Origin: Solirubrobacter deserti
GTDB taxonomy: Bacteria; Actinomycetota; Thermoleophilia; Solirubrobacterales; Solirubrobacteraceae
Reading direction: 5' to 3'
NCBI RefSeq assembly: GCF_027587175.1
Contig: NZ_JAPCID010000009.1
Span: forward strand, 62,001 to 126,000
Length of the DNA stretch: 64,000 bases
Part shown: piece by piece, positions 24,525 through 32,589 of the stretch
How positions within the stretch are numbered: position 1 is the first letter of the stretch
Layout of the letters: every line of letters starts with the position of its first letter
The notes under the pieces: generated by a model
Seen by the model: the letters and a program-made list of their open reading frames with translations, nothing else
What the model was told of the DNA's origin: nothing
Databases searched by the model: none
Program-made: the position numbers and the translations under genes

Positions 24525-24766
24525 GCGCCCAGCGCACGCCGGAGGAGATCCGGCGCTCGATCGAGGCCAACCGCGCCGAGCTCGGCCTCGCCGTCGAGAA
24601 CCTCCGCGGCGAGATCACCAAGGCCACCGACTGGCGCTCGCAGCTGGCCGCGCACAAGCGCGAGGTAATCATCGGCGCGGCGGTCGCGGGCTTCGTGCTC
24701 GGCGGCGGCATCGCCGCGATGACCGGCCTGCTCACAGGCCGGCGTTCTTCACGGCGTCACTACTGA
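24521..24766 (+). CDS. DUF3618 protein
   Basis: 81 residues beginning MSAQRTPEEIRRSIEANRAELG, the DUF3618 signature, followed by a C-terminal transmembrane helix (VIIGAAVAGFVLGGGIAAMTGLL). DUF3618 proteins are regularly encoded beside Act_holin proteins in actinobacteria. Function unknown. It overlaps the convergent exporter gene by 18 bases. Confidence 0.88.
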   Translation: MSAQRTPEEIRRSIEANRAELGLAVENLRGEITKATDWRSQLAAHKREVIIGAAVAGFVLGGGIAAMTGLLTGRRSSRRHY

Positions 24767-25915
24767 GCCGCCCGCCGGCGGGGGAACGTCTTCGGGCGGG
24801 ACCGCGCCGGCGGTGAGCTCCGCTCGCGCCTGGTCGCTGCGGTACTCCCACCACTCGCGGATGCCGATCTGCACGGAGGCGGCGACCGGGATCGCGACCA
24901 GCGCGCCCAGGACGCCTAAGAGCGTGGAGCCGAACAGCACGGCGACGAGCACGATGAACGGGTGCACGTTGACCGCGCGCTTCTGGATCTGCGGCTGGAT
25001 CAGCGTGTTCTCGACCTGCTGGTAGATGATCGAGTAGATCGCCCACACGATCGTCGCCGTCGGGAAGTCCGCGAACACGGTGACGACGCCCACGAGCACC
25101 GCGCCGATCGTCGCCCCGATCAGCGGGACGAGGTCGGCGAAGAAGATGATGATCGCCAGCGCCGCTGCGAACGGGACGTCGAGGATGATCAGGACGATGT
25201 AGGCGCTGACGGCCGCGACCGTGGCCTGCGCGAGCACGCCGCCGACGTAGCCGCCCACCGCCTTGCCCATGTGGTTGGTGGCCGAGCGGATGCGCGCGGC
25301 GTGCCGCGGCGGTCTGAGGTCGATCGCGCGCTGCACCCATTTGTGCCCGCTGCCGAGCAGGAACGCGGTCAGCACGAGGATCGTGAACAGCGCGAACAAC
25401 GAGTTGACGACCCCAAGACCGATGTCGCCGAGCACGTTCGCGGCGTCCCCGATCCGGCCTGGCAGCGTTTCCGCCTGCTCCTGTAGCTGGCCCGTGATGT
25501 TGTAGTCGGCCTCGAGGCTGCGCAGCCGCTCGTTCTTCTCGACGTAGTTCTGGACGTCCTGCGCGTATTGCGGGAGGTTCTGGATGAGGTTGTTGGTCTG
25601 CGTGACCAGCGGCGGCACGATCAACGCGCCGATGCCGATCGGTATCAGGAGCAGCGCCAGGTACACGATCGTGATCGCGAACCCGCGTTTCATCCACTGG
25701 TCGAGCCAGTTCACGGGGCCGCTCAGCGCCACCGCGAGGAAGATGGCGATCAGCACCCAGCTGATCGGCTTGCGCAGCAGGTACACGAGCCACAGGGCGA
25801 GCGCGAAGAAGACGACGATGAACAGCGTCCGCAGGACGATCTGCGCCGACAGGTGAGGGACCACCCGGACCAGCGGCGGTTCCTTGCGGTCTGGGGGATC
25901 GAGGGGGACGCCCAC
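24749..25915 (-). CDS. AI-2E family transporter-like permease
   Basis: About eight transmembrane segments with the AI-2E/TqsA family blocks: the N-terminal pair, a long periplasmic coiled region (TQTNNLIQNLPQYAQDVQNYVEKN), GGYVGGVLAQATVAAVSAYI, DLVPLIGATIGAVLVGVV and IYQQVENTLIQPQIQKRAVNVHP. Members export small molecules or exchange ions; the AI-2 role is true only for a few. Start is uncertain: GTG at 25915 is preferred over an ATG at 25972, whose first 20 residues look non-coding. Another GTG lies at 25864. Confidence 0.87.
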   Translation of the reverse strand: MGVPLDPPDRKEPPLVRVVPHLSAQIVLRTLFIVVFFALALWLVYLLRKPISWVLIAIFLAVALSGPVNWLDQWMKRGFAITIVYLALLLIPIGIGALIVPPLVTQTNNLIQNLPQYAQDVQNYVEKNERLRSLEADYNITGQLQEQAETLPGRIGDAANVLGDIGLGVVNSLFALFTILVLTAFLLGSGHKWVQRAIDLRPPRHAARIRSATNHMGKAVGGYVGGVLAQATVAAVSAYIVLIILDVPFAAALAIIIFFADLVPLIGATIGAVLVGVVTVFADFPTATIVWAIYSIIYQQVENTLIQPQIQKRAVNVHPFIVLVAVLFGSTLLGVLGALVAIPVAASVQIGIREWWEYRSDQARAELTAGAVPPEDVPPPAGGSVVTP

Positions 25916-25992
25916 CGCGCACGGCTTTCTCGATCCGCGGTGCGAATCCTCCAAGGGCGTGGTCGCGCGCACCCGGCAGGAGCGGCGCGGGG

Positions 25993-26865
25993 CTACATCG
26001 GGCCCAGGAGTTCCGTGCGCAGCCCGGCGACGCCGAGGATGCCCGGGCCGGTGTGCGTGCCGATCACGGGGCCGATCTCCGAGACCATCTCGGGGTCGCG
26101 CCCGAAGATCTCGCGCCCGCGCTCGGCGAGGCGCTCCGCTTCCGCGGGTGCCTGGATGTGCTGGATCGCGAACGCGTCGCAGCCGTTCTCGTGGCGCTGC
26201 TCGAGGTGGGCGACCAGGCGCTCGAAGGCGCGGCCGGCGGTGCGCACGCGCTCCACCGGCTTCATCTCGCCCTCGATCGTGAGAATCGGCTTGACCTTGA
26301 GTGTCGCGCCGATCCAGGCGGCGGCCGCGCCGATGCGCCCGCCGCGGCGCAGGTACTCGAGCGTGTCCACCATCACGAGGATCTGCAGGTCCTCACGAAG
26401 CTTGTTCGCCGCTTCGACGGCGCCTTGCAGGTCGGCCCCGCGCTCGACGGCGTTGGCCGCCGCGACCGCCATGAAGCCGTGGCCGGCGCTCCCGGTCTGC
26501 GAGTCCACCACGACCATCTGCTCGGCGGGCATCCCGCGTTCGATCAGCAGCTCGCGGGCCTGCTCGGCGGCGCGCACGGTGCCGGAGATGCCGCCGCTGA
26601 GGTGGACGGAGAGCACCTCGTCGCCGGCCTCGACCAGTGGCTCGTAGACCTCGAGGAAGTCGCCGAGCGAAGGTTGCGAGGTGGTCGGCAGATCACCCGC
26701 GCTGCGCAGGAAGTCGTAGTAGGCGTCGTAGTCGGGGAGGTCGATCTCGCGATCGGTCCTGCCGTCCCAGTTGACGTACAGGGACACCAGGTGGATCCCG
26801 TGCCGCGCGATCACGTCGGAGGGGAGGTACTGCGTGGTGTCGGTGACTACCGCGATCCTGGACAT
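25993..26865 (-). CDS. DegV-family fatty-acid-binding protein
   Basis: The 290-residue protein starts MSRIAVVTDTTQYLPSD and has TSQPSLGDFLEVYE, VHLSGGISGTVRAAEQA and the C-terminal IGTHTGPGILGVAGL, all DegV hallmarks. DegV proteins bind a fatty acid between two lobes; as FakB they present it to a FakA kinase. No FakA/DAK gene is near. The ATG at 26865 is preferred over an upstream extension because of the TAGGGT hexamer 10 bases before it and the N-terminal motif. Confidence 0.92.
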   Translation of the reverse strand: MSRIAVVTDTTQYLPSDVIARHGIHLVSLYVNWDGRTDREIDLPDYDAYYDFLRSAGDLPTTSQPSLGDFLEVYEPLVEAGDEVLSVHLSGGISGTVRAAEQARELLIERGMPAEQMVVVDSQTGSAGHGFMAVAAANAVERGADLQGAVEAANKLREDLQILVMVDTLEYLRRGGRIGAAAAWIGATLKVKPILTIEGEMKPVERVRTAGRAFERLVAHLEQRHENGCDAFAIQHIQAPAEAERLAERGREIFGRDPEMVSEIGPVIGTHTGPGILGVAGLRTELLGPM

Positions 26866-26875
26866 CGCCGGAGGA

Positions 26876-26881
26876 ACCCTA
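26876..26881 (-). promoter_or_regulatory. Candidate -10 element (TAGGGT), DegV gene
   Basis: Ten bases separate it from the ATG at 26865. Confidence 0.4.
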
Positions 26882-26980
26882 ACGCGACGACCGGACGAGC
26901 GTTTGCGCGCCACGAATGTCAAGCACGAGGATCCCGGACGTCGTAGGGTCGACAAGCGACCCAACTGGAGGGCACCACCC

Positions 26981-27343
26981 ATGAAGTTCCTCGCGATCAT
27001 CTACAACGACGAATCCATCTACGCCGACGCGACGCAGGAGCAGATCGCCGCGTCCTTCGAGGCGCACGGGGCGTTCGCCGGGGCGGCCGGCGAGGCGGGC
27101 GTGCTGCTCGGCGGCGAGGGCCTGGAGCCCACCGCGGCGGCCACCACCGTGCGCGTGCGCGACGGGGAGCGCATGCTCACCGACGGTCCCTACGCCGAGA
27201 CCAAGGAGCAACTCGGCGGCTACTACCTGCTCGAGTGCAAGGACCTCGACGAGGCCCTGACGTGGGCGGCGCAGATCCCCGAGGCCAAGTTCGGCGCGGT
27301 CGAGGTGCGCCCGGTCATGGACTACGACGGGTACGAGGGCTGA
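26981..27343 (+). CDS. DGPF/YCII-domain protein (partner of the ECF42 sigma factor)
   Basis: The 120-residue ferredoxin-like protein has MKFLAIIYND at the start and the diagnostic LTDGPYAETKEQLGGYYLLEC block near residue 65. DGPF proteins are encoded beside ECF42 sigma factors across actinobacteria and may help regulate or sense for them, in place of an anti-sigma factor. GGAGG at 26967-26971 is 9 bases from the ATG, so it is leadered. The sigma gene follows immediately and its start probably overlaps this stop. Confidence 0.92.
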   Translation: MKFLAIIYNDESIYADATQEQIAASFEAHGAFAGAAGEAGVLLGGEGLEPTAAATTVRVRDGERMLTDGPYAETKEQLGGYYLLECKDLDEALTWAAQIPEAKFGAVEVRPVMDYDGYEG

Positions 27344-28560
27344 GCGCCGGGCCACAAGCGGTTCTGGTCGACCGCCTGTTCCGGCGCGAGTCGGGGCAGG
27401 CGGTCGCCGTGCTCACGCGCGTCCTCGGCGACCTCGACCGCGCCGAGGAGGCCGTGCAGGACGCGTTCCTGGTCGCGCTCGAACGCTGGCCGCGCGACGG
27501 GCTGCCGGACAATCCGGCGGCGTGGATCGTCACCGCCGCGCGCAACCGCGCGCTCGATCGCATCCGGTCCGAGAAGCGTTGGATCGGGCGGCGCAAGGCG
27601 CTCGAGGCCGAGCTGCGCACGGTCGGCGAGGAGGCGCCCGAGCCGGACGCCGACGAGCCCGTGAGCCCGATCGTCGACGACCGGCTGCGGCTCATGTTCA
27701 CCGTCTGCCATCCCGCACTCGCCCCCGAGGCGCGCGTCGGGCTCACGCTGCGCACGCTCGGCGGGCTGAGCACGGCCGAGGTCGCGCGCGCGTTCCTGGT
27801 CGCCGAGCCGGCGATGGCGCAGCGCATCTCCCGCGCCAAGCGCAAGATCGCGTCGTCGGGCATCAAGTACGAGATCCCGCGCGACGCCGACCTGCCCGAG
27901 CGCCTGCGCAGCGTCCTCACGACGCTGTACCTGATCTTCAACGCGGGCTACGGCCCGCCCGTGCGCAGCGAGTTCACGGCCGAGGCGATCCGGCTCGCGC
28001 GCCTGCTCGTCCAGCTGATGCCCGACGAGGGTGAGGCGGTCGGCCTGCTCGCGCTGATGCTGCTGCAGGACTCGCGCCGCGCCGCGCGGGTGGACGCGGA
28101 CGGCCGGCTGGTGCTGCTGCGCGACCAGGACCGCAGCCTCTGGGACCGCGAGCAGATCGCCGAAGGACAGCGGTTCGTGGCGCGCGGGTGGCAGCTCGGC
28201 CGGCTCGGCGTCTACCTCATCCAGGCGTCGATCGCGGTCGAGCACGCGCGCGGTTCGGACTGGACGCGGATCGTCTGGCTCTACGACCAGCTGTGGGCCG
28301 TGTCGCCGACGCCGGTCGTGGCGCTCAACCGCGCTGTGGCCATCGCCGAGCGCGACGGGCCGGAAGCGGGCCTGGACGCGATGGACGCGATCGGCGACCT
28401 CGACGGCTACCACCTCTTTCACGCCGCGCGCGCCGACCTGCTCCGCCGCCTCGACCGGCTGGGTGAGGCCCAAGCGGCCTACGGCGCCGCGCTCGGGCTG
28501 TGCGACAGCGAGGTCGAGCGGGAGTTCCTGAGCCGTCGGATCGCGGAGCTAGGCTCGTAG
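27340..28560 (+). CDS. ECF42-type RNA polymerase sigma factor
   Basis: The roughly 406-residue protein has sigma region 2 (GDLDRAEEAVQDAFLVALERWP), region 4 (TLRTLGGLSTAEVARAFLVAEPAMAQRISRAKRKI) and the long TPR-like C-terminal extension characteristic of ECF42, with FNAGYGPP and LNRAVAIAE. Start is unclear: no ATG, GTG or TTG lies between a GTG at 27262 and one at 27409 that would cut into region 2. A CTG at 27340 overlapping the DGPF stop (CTGA) is the best fit for the homologous start. The DGPF partner upstream supports the assignment. Confidence 0.9.
   Translation: MSAGPQAVLVDRLFRRESGQAVAVLTRVLGDLDRAEEAVQDAFLVALERWPRDGLPDNPAAWIVTAARNRALDRIRSEKRWIGRRKALEAELRTVGEEAPEPDADEPVSPIVDDRLRLMFTVCHPALAPEARVGLTLRTLGGLSTAEVARAFLVAEPAMAQRISRAKRKIASSGIKYEIPRDADLPERLRSVLTTLYLIFNAGYGPPVRSEFTAEAIRLARLLVQLMPDEGEAVGLLALMLLQDSRRAARVDADGRLVLLRDQDRSLWDREQIAEGQRFVARGWQLGRLGVYLIQASIAVEHARGSDWTRIVWLYDQLWAVSPTPVVALNRAVAIAERDGPEAGLDAMDAIGDLDGYHLFHAARADLLRRLDRLGEAQAAYGAALGLCDSEVEREFLSRRIAELGS
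28550..28555 (+). promoter_or_regulatory. Candidate -10 element (TAGGCT)
   Basis: It lies inside the sigma-factor 3' end, 9 bases before the ATG at 28565. Confidence 0.45.
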
Positions 28561-28564
28561 CCAG

Positions 28565-28978
28565 ATGCGCGTCGGCTGGATGTTGCTCATCTTGGCCGCC
28601 GCGCTGGGGGTCGGCAGCGCCGTGGCCGTGGAAGAGGCGCAGTTCTTCTTCTTCGTGCTGCCCGCGATCTTCATGCTCGCGATGGCGATCGCCGCGCTGC
28701 TGCTCGCGCCGCTGATCGCCGGACGGGGGTTGACGGGCCGCCCGCCGAAGCCGCCGTGGCCGATCATCGCCGTCGCCCTCGCGGTCGGGGCGCTGATCGT
28801 CTTCCCCGTGAAGGCGGACCTCCCGCGCGAGGGACGGGTGTGCGAGGACAGCACGGTCGCGCTGCCCGAGCAGGTGCTCAACGAGCTCACCGACGACGAG
28901 GACGCGACCGTCGTGTACGTGAACACGTGCACCACCGGCGGAGTTGAAGATTCCGTGCAGAACGGCGGGTCGGGCTGA
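28565..28978 (+). CDS. Small membrane protein of unknown function
   Basis: 137 residues with three hydrophobic segments (about 5-22, 27-50, 66-82) and an outside-facing C-terminus holding two cysteines (GRVCEDS and VNTCTTGG) that could form a disulfide. No family recognised. It begins 5 bases after the sigma-factor stop, with a TAGGCT hexamer 9 bases before the ATG, so it may be both co-transcribed and separately initiated. It may be a target or partner of that sigma factor, which is inference only. Confidence 0.65.
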   Translation: MRVGWMLLILAAALGVGSAVAVEEAQFFFFVLPAIFMLAMAIAALLLAPLIAGRGLTGRPPKPPWPIIAVALAVGALIVFPVKADLPREGRVCEDSTVALPEQVLNELTDDEDATVVYVNTCTTGGVEDSVQNGGSG

Positions 28979-28990
28979 GAATCGGGCAGG

Positions 28991-29836
28991 ATGGCCGGCG
29001 TGCCTGACGCACTCGCTGTCGAAGACCTCCGCAAGCGCTACGGCGCGAACGAGGCGCTCAAAGGCGTCGACCTGACGGTCGGCGAAGGGGAGCTGGTCGG
29101 CCTGCTGGGGCCGAACGGCGCCGGCAAGTCCACCCTCGTCAAGATCGCCTGCGGCCTGGTCCAGCAGACGAGCGGGAGCGCGGCCGTGGCGGGCGCGCCC
29201 GCCGGCTCGCTCCCAGCCAACCGCTCGCTCGGCTACCTCGCCGAGCTGTTCCGCTTCCCCGACTGGCTGGCCGCGGATGAGCTGCTGCAGCTGCACCAGA
29301 AGCTCGTCGAGTCGCGCGGCGGCGCGGCCGAGCGGCGGGAGCTGCTCGAGCTCGTCGGGCTCGGCGAGGTGCCGGACCGGCGCGTGGGGCAGATGTCGAA
29401 GGGCATGCAGCAGCGGCTCGGGATCGCACAGGCGATGCTCGGTGAGCCGAAGCTGCTGATGCTCGACGAGCCGACCAGCGCGCTCGACCCGGCGGGCCGG
29501 CGCACGGTGCGCGAGCTGCTGGAGACGCTGCGCTCGCGCGGCGTCGCGGTGCTGCTCAACTCGCACCTGCTGTCCGAGGTGGAGCTGGTGTGCGATCGCG
29601 TGGTGATGATCGCGCGCGGCGAGGTGGTCGCGGCGGGCGCACCGGAGGAGCTCTCGCGTGCGGGCGGCGTGGAGGTCACCACCGGCCGCGGCGTGCGCCA
29701 CTTCGCGCAGGCCACGCGTGAGGAGCTGCCCCGGATCGTGCGCGAGCTGGTCGCCGAGGGCGAGGACGTGTACGAGATCCGCGTGCTGCGCTCGTCGCTG
29801 GAGGACGTGTACCTCGAGCTGGTGGGCGGGCGATGA
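28991..29836 (+). CDS. ABC transporter ATP-binding protein
   Basis: A 281-residue single ABC domain with Walker A GPNGAGKST near residue 38, a Q-loop, the signature MSKGMQQRLG (a K for G variant of LSGGQ), Walker B LLMLDEPTSALDP and the switch His in LNSHLLSEVE. The C-terminal extension (TTGRGVRHFAQATREELPRIV, SSLEDVYLELVG) is typical of ABC-2 exporters of the NosF/CcmA type. It overlaps the permease by ATGA. GTG at 29000 is an alternative start. Confidence 0.93.
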   Translation: MAGVPDALAVEDLRKRYGANEALKGVDLTVGEGELVGLLGPNGAGKSTLVKIACGLVQQTSGSAAVAGAPAGSLPANRSLGYLAELFRFPDWLAADELLQLHQKLVESRGGAAERRELLELVGLGEVPDRRVGQMSKGMQQRLGIAQAMLGEPKLLMLDEPTSALDPAGRRTVRELLETLRSRGVAVLLNSHLLSEVELVCDRVVMIARGEVVAAGAPEELSRAGGVEVTTGRGVRHFAQATREELPRIVRELVAEGEDVYEIRVLRSSLEDVYLELVGGR

Positions 29837-30687
29837 GGGGCGCCGGGATCGTCGCTGGCGTCGCCCTGCGCGAGTCGGTGCGCCGGCGCGTGTTCGTGGT
29901 CGTGGCGCTGCTCACCGTCGCCTTCCTCGGGCTGTACGGGCTCGGCGTGTGGCGCGTCTCGCGCGAGGTGACCGAGTTCGGCGACTTCCAGTCGGGCGTG
30001 GACGGCGACGTGGTCGCGGGCGCGACGCTGCTCGGCCTCTCGATGTTCGCGACGCTGTTCCTCGGCGCGATCCTCGCCGTCTTCCTGACGCTGAACGCCG
30101 TGCGCGGCGACGCCGAGCGCGGGCTGCTGCAGCCGTTGATCGTGCGCCCGCTCGGGCGCGGGACGTTCCTGCTCGGGCGCTTCGCGGCCACCGCGGGCGT
30201 GTGCGTGACCTACACGGTGTTCGTGTTCCTGGCTTCGGTCGTGATCACGAACCTGTTCATCGACTGGTGGCCGGACCGGCTGTTCGTTCCGGCGTTCCAG
30301 ATGGCGGTCGCCGTCGCGGTGCTGGCCGCCCTCGCGCTCGGCGGGTCGGTGTTGCTGTCGAGCACCGCGAACGGGATCGCGATCTTCATGCTCTTCGGCG
30401 CCGGGCTCACGGCCGGGCTGCTGGGCCAGATCGGGGAGGCGCTGAGCTCGGAGACGCTGCAGGACGTGTCGCAGGTGACGTCCTGGATCCTGCCGTTCGA
30501 GGCGCACTACCAGAACGCGCTGAGCCAGATCACGGCCGACACGTTCGGCTTCTCGCGCTTCGCGATCGACCTCGGCCCGTTCGGCGGCGCGCAGGAGTTC
30601 GGCTGGTTCCTCTGGCCGTTCACCGCGCTCTATCTCGGCGCGATCGCATTCGGCGCGCTCGCCGCCTTCCGCCGCCGCGACTTGTGA
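29833..30687 (+). CDS. ABC-2 type permease (NosY-like)
   Basis: 284 residues with six predicted membrane helices. RESVRRRVFVVVALLTVAFLGLYG at the N-terminus and GDAERGLLQPLIVRPLGRGTFLLGRF in the first loop match the NosY/ABC-2 family. It pairs with the ATPase just upstream (ATGA overlap) to form a homodimeric exporter. Cargo is unknown; no nos or other substrate genes lie nearby. Confidence 0.9.
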   Translation: MRGAGIVAGVALRESVRRRVFVVVALLTVAFLGLYGLGVWRVSREVTEFGDFQSGVDGDVVAGATLLGLSMFATLFLGAILAVFLTLNAVRGDAERGLLQPLIVRPLGRGTFLLGRFAATAGVCVTYTVFVFLASVVITNLFIDWWPDRLFVPAFQMAVAVAVLAALALGGSVLLSSTANGIAIFMLFGAGLTAGLLGQIGEALSSETLQDVSQVTSWILPFEAHYQNALSQITADTFGFSRFAIDLGPFGGAQEFGWFLWPFTALYLGAIAFGALAAFRRRDL

Positions 30688-30701
30688 GCCGCGGCGTGGG
30701 G

Positions 30702-30707
30702 TAGAGC
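30702..30707 (+). promoter_or_regulatory. Candidate -10 element (TAGAGC), PRC-barrel gene
   Basis: Seven bases separate it from the ATG at 30715. Confidence 0.4.
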
Positions 30708-30714
30708 AGCGGGC

Positions 30715-31068
30715 ATGATCGCAGTGGAGAACATCGCGGACTGGCGCGGTCAGGAGGTCGTCGACCCCAACGGCGAGAAGCTGGGCAAGCTCGACGAGGT
30801 CTACTACGACGGCGAGACCGACGAGCCCGCCTTCCTCGCGGTCAAGACCGGCCTGGTCTCCAAGTCGGTGACGCTCGTGCCGCTGGTGCGCGCGACCGTC
30901 GGGCGCGACTACGTGCGCGTGGACCGGCGCAAGGCCGTCTTCAAGAAGGCGCCGAGCTTCGACACCGACAAAGAGCTCACGCTCGACGACGAGGCCGCGA
31001 CCTACGAGCACTACTCGATGGACTACACGCCGGCGGGCACCGGCGCGCGCCGGCTCGCCAAGCGTTGA
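30715..31068 (+). CDS. PRC-barrel domain protein
   Basis: This 117-residue protein has a PRC-barrel (residues 5-75): WRGQEVVDPNGEKLGKLDEVYYD and FLAVKTGLVSKSVTLVPL. The acidic tail (FDTDKELTLDDEAATYEHY) resembles PRC-barrel proteins of stress-tolerant actinobacteria. The domain is a protein-interaction or RNA-metabolism module. It abuts the convergent methyltransferase gene with zero intervening bases. Confidence 0.88.
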   Translation: MIAVENIADWRGQEVVDPNGEKLGKLDEVYYDGETDEPAFLAVKTGLVSKSVTLVPLVRATVGRDYVRVDRRKAVFKKAPSFDTDKELTLDDEAATYEHYSMDYTPAGTGARRLAKR

Positions 31069-31668
31069 TCACCGCCGGATCGCGATGAAGCGGCTGCCCG
31101 TCGCGGGGATCTCGCCCGCGGCGATCAGCCTCTCCTCCTCGGCGCGGTGCTCCAGCCCGAGCTTGTGGCGGTACAGGTAGGCGCCGGGCACGGGCTCGGA
31201 GACGTCGAAGTGCACCGCGAGCGCCTCCCGCAGGCGCGGTACCGAGGCGATGTGGTCGCGCATGTGGGCGACGAAGTGCGCTGGGTCCTCGTCCTGCTTG
31301 CCCACCTTGTCCAGCCACCATCGGGCGGCCCGCTCGTCGAGGGCGGCGACGTCGTACTCGTCGACCACCAGCCGCGCACCGGGGCGCAGCAGCCGCTCGG
31401 CGAGGTGGCACAGCGAAGCCTCGAGCGGCTCGACGTGATGCAGCGACGTCATCGCCACGGCGGCGTCGAACGGCTCCGACGGCGCGAGCTCGAGCAGCGG
31501 GACCGGCAGTACGTCGCCCTCGCCGACCGGGTCGATCGCGGTCACGTCGTACCCGGCACCGCGCAGCACCTGCGCGAGCGCGCCGTCCCCGGCGCCGATC
31601 TCGAGGACTCGGGCGGGCGCGGGCGGCAGGGCGGCACGGACATAGGCGATGGCGTCAGGAGCAGGCAC
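31069..31668 (-). CDS. Class I SAM-dependent methyltransferase
   Basis: 199 residues with motif I VLEIGAGDGALAQVLRGAGYDVTAIDP (SAM site, residues 20-45), post-I acidic region and motif III region LLRPGARLVVDEYD. TSLHHVEPL is the motif II area. It methylates a small molecule of unknown nature. GTG start with TATCGT 8 bases upstream. Its upstream gap (31669-31893) carries two copies of the dispersed palindrome. Confidence 0.85.
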   Translation of the reverse strand: MPAPDAIAYVRAALPPAPARVLEIGAGDGALAQVLRGAGYDVTAIDPVGEGDVLPVPLLELAPSEPFDAAVAMTSLHHVEPLEASLCHLAERLLRPGARLVVDEYDVAALDERAARWWLDKVGKQDEDPAHFVAHMRDHIASVPRLREALAVHFDVSEPVPGAYLYRHKLGLEHRAEEERLIAAGEIPATGSRFIAIRR

Positions 31669-31676
31669 GGCCGGCC

Positions 31677-31682
31677 ACGATA
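31677..31682 (-). promoter_or_regulatory. Candidate -10 element (TATCGT), methyltransferase gene
   Basis: Eight bases separate it from the GTG at 31668. Confidence 0.45.
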
Positions 31683-31730
31683 GGCGGCCGCCGCGGGTTC
31701 GCCAAGTGCACTTGCCAGCAAGGCAAGTTT

Positions 31731-31757
31731 CCTAAAGAGGGACTGTCCCCCTTTAGG
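31731..31757. repeat. Dispersed 27-bp palindrome, copy 1
   Basis: CCTAAAGAGGGAC-T-GTCCCCCTTTAGG has 13-bp arms around one base, with a single arm mismatch. It lies in the gap between divergent methyltransferase and membrane-protein genes. The 9-mer GGTTCGCCA occurs at 31696 and again at 31756, flanking the segment. Confidence 0.85.
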
Positions 31758-31805
31758 TTCGCCACGCCGACGGACCGCCAAATCCCTTGCTGCGCCGCCG
31801 TGTTT

Positions 31806-31832
31806 CCTAAAGAGGGACTGTCCCTCTTTAGG
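31806..31832. repeat. Dispersed 27-bp palindrome, copy 2
   Basis: CCTAAAGAGGGAC-T-GTCCCTCTTTAGG is a perfect 13-1-13 palindrome 75 bp from copy 1 in the same intergenic gap. Confidence 0.9.
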
Positions 31833-31881
31833 TTGACCAGGTCGCACCGCGTGGGTGATGACCGCGCCCGGGAAGCGGCCG

Positions 31882-31887
31882 TAGCGT
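31882..31887 (+). promoter_or_regulatory. Candidate -10 element (TAGCGT)
   Basis: Six bases separate it from the ATG at 31894. Confidence 0.5.
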
Positions 31888-31893
31888 CGGCCC

Positions 31894-32589
31894 ATGCTGT
31901 CCGATCCCCGCCGCTTCTCCCGTCTGGTCGCCGCGTTCTCGCTGATCGCCGCGCCGCTGCTCGTCCTCGCCGGCATGGCGGCGACGCCGTGGGAGGACGA
32001 GAACACCACCGCCGCCTACCACGACGCGCTCGCCGGCCATCCTGACCAGGCCGAGATCGCCGCGATGCTGTTGCACTTCGGCTTCCTGGCGCTGCTGCCG
32101 GCGTCACTCGGGCTGATGCACCTGGCGCGCGGCGCGATGCCCAAGCTCGCGCACGTCGGCGGGCTGCTCGCGATCTTCGGCCTCGCGACGCTGCCCGGCC
32201 TGCTGGTCACGGACTTCTACGACCTCGCGCTCGCCGAGGCGCTGCCGCGCGCGCAGTCCGTGCCGATCTCCGACGCCACGCAGGAGAGCTGGGCGGCCGC
32301 GGTGCTCGGCCTCACGGCCGCGTTCCCGACGATCATCGGCATGATCGTGCTGGCGGTCGCGGCGTGGCGCGCGGGCGCCGCGCCGGGCTGGACCGCACTG
32401 CTGGTCGCGCTCGGGTGGCTCGCGCCGATGGCCGGGCCGATCGGGCTCGCGTTCTCGGTCGCGGGCGCGATCCTGCTCACGATCGGGCTCGGTTGGATCG
32501 GACTCAAGGTGGCGCGGATGGACGACCAGGCATGGTCCGAGCGCGCGTTCGTCCGGGCCAAGCCGAAGCCCGAGCCCGCCTACGCCTGA
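31894..32589 (+). CDS. Multi-spanning membrane protein, paralogue A
   Basis: 231 residues with about six transmembrane segments. It starts MLSDPRRFSRLVAAFSLIAAP and contains LLVTDFYDLALAEALPRAQSV. A close paralogue with the same length, start and this same internal block lies at 34452. Together they bracket a two-component system, which suggests a duplication and possibly a membrane target or signal for that system. No named family. It overlaps the convergent response-regulator gene by 10 bases. Confidence 0.75.
   Translation: MLSDPRRFSRLVAAFSLIAAPLLVLAGMAATPWEDENTTAAYHDALAGHPDQAEIAAMLLHFGFLALLPASLGLMHLARGAMPKLAHVGGLLAIFGLATLPGLLVTDFYDLALAEALPRAQSVPISDATQESWAAAVLGLTAAFPTIIGMIVLAVAAWRAGAAPGWTALLVALGWLAPMAGPIGLAFSVAGAILLTIGLGWIGLKVARMDDQAWSERAFVRAKPKPEPAYA

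Noticed and set aside
25930-25960. tRNA-like T-loop sequence (GGTGCGAATCC)
   Set aside because: The bases around it do not form a T-stem (two of five pairs fail), and no acceptor, D or anticodon arm is present.
31696-31764. GGTTCGCCA repeated 60 bp apart around palindrome copy 1, as a possible target-site duplication
   Set aside because: A 9-mer match at one copy only; the other palindrome copies have no such flanks.
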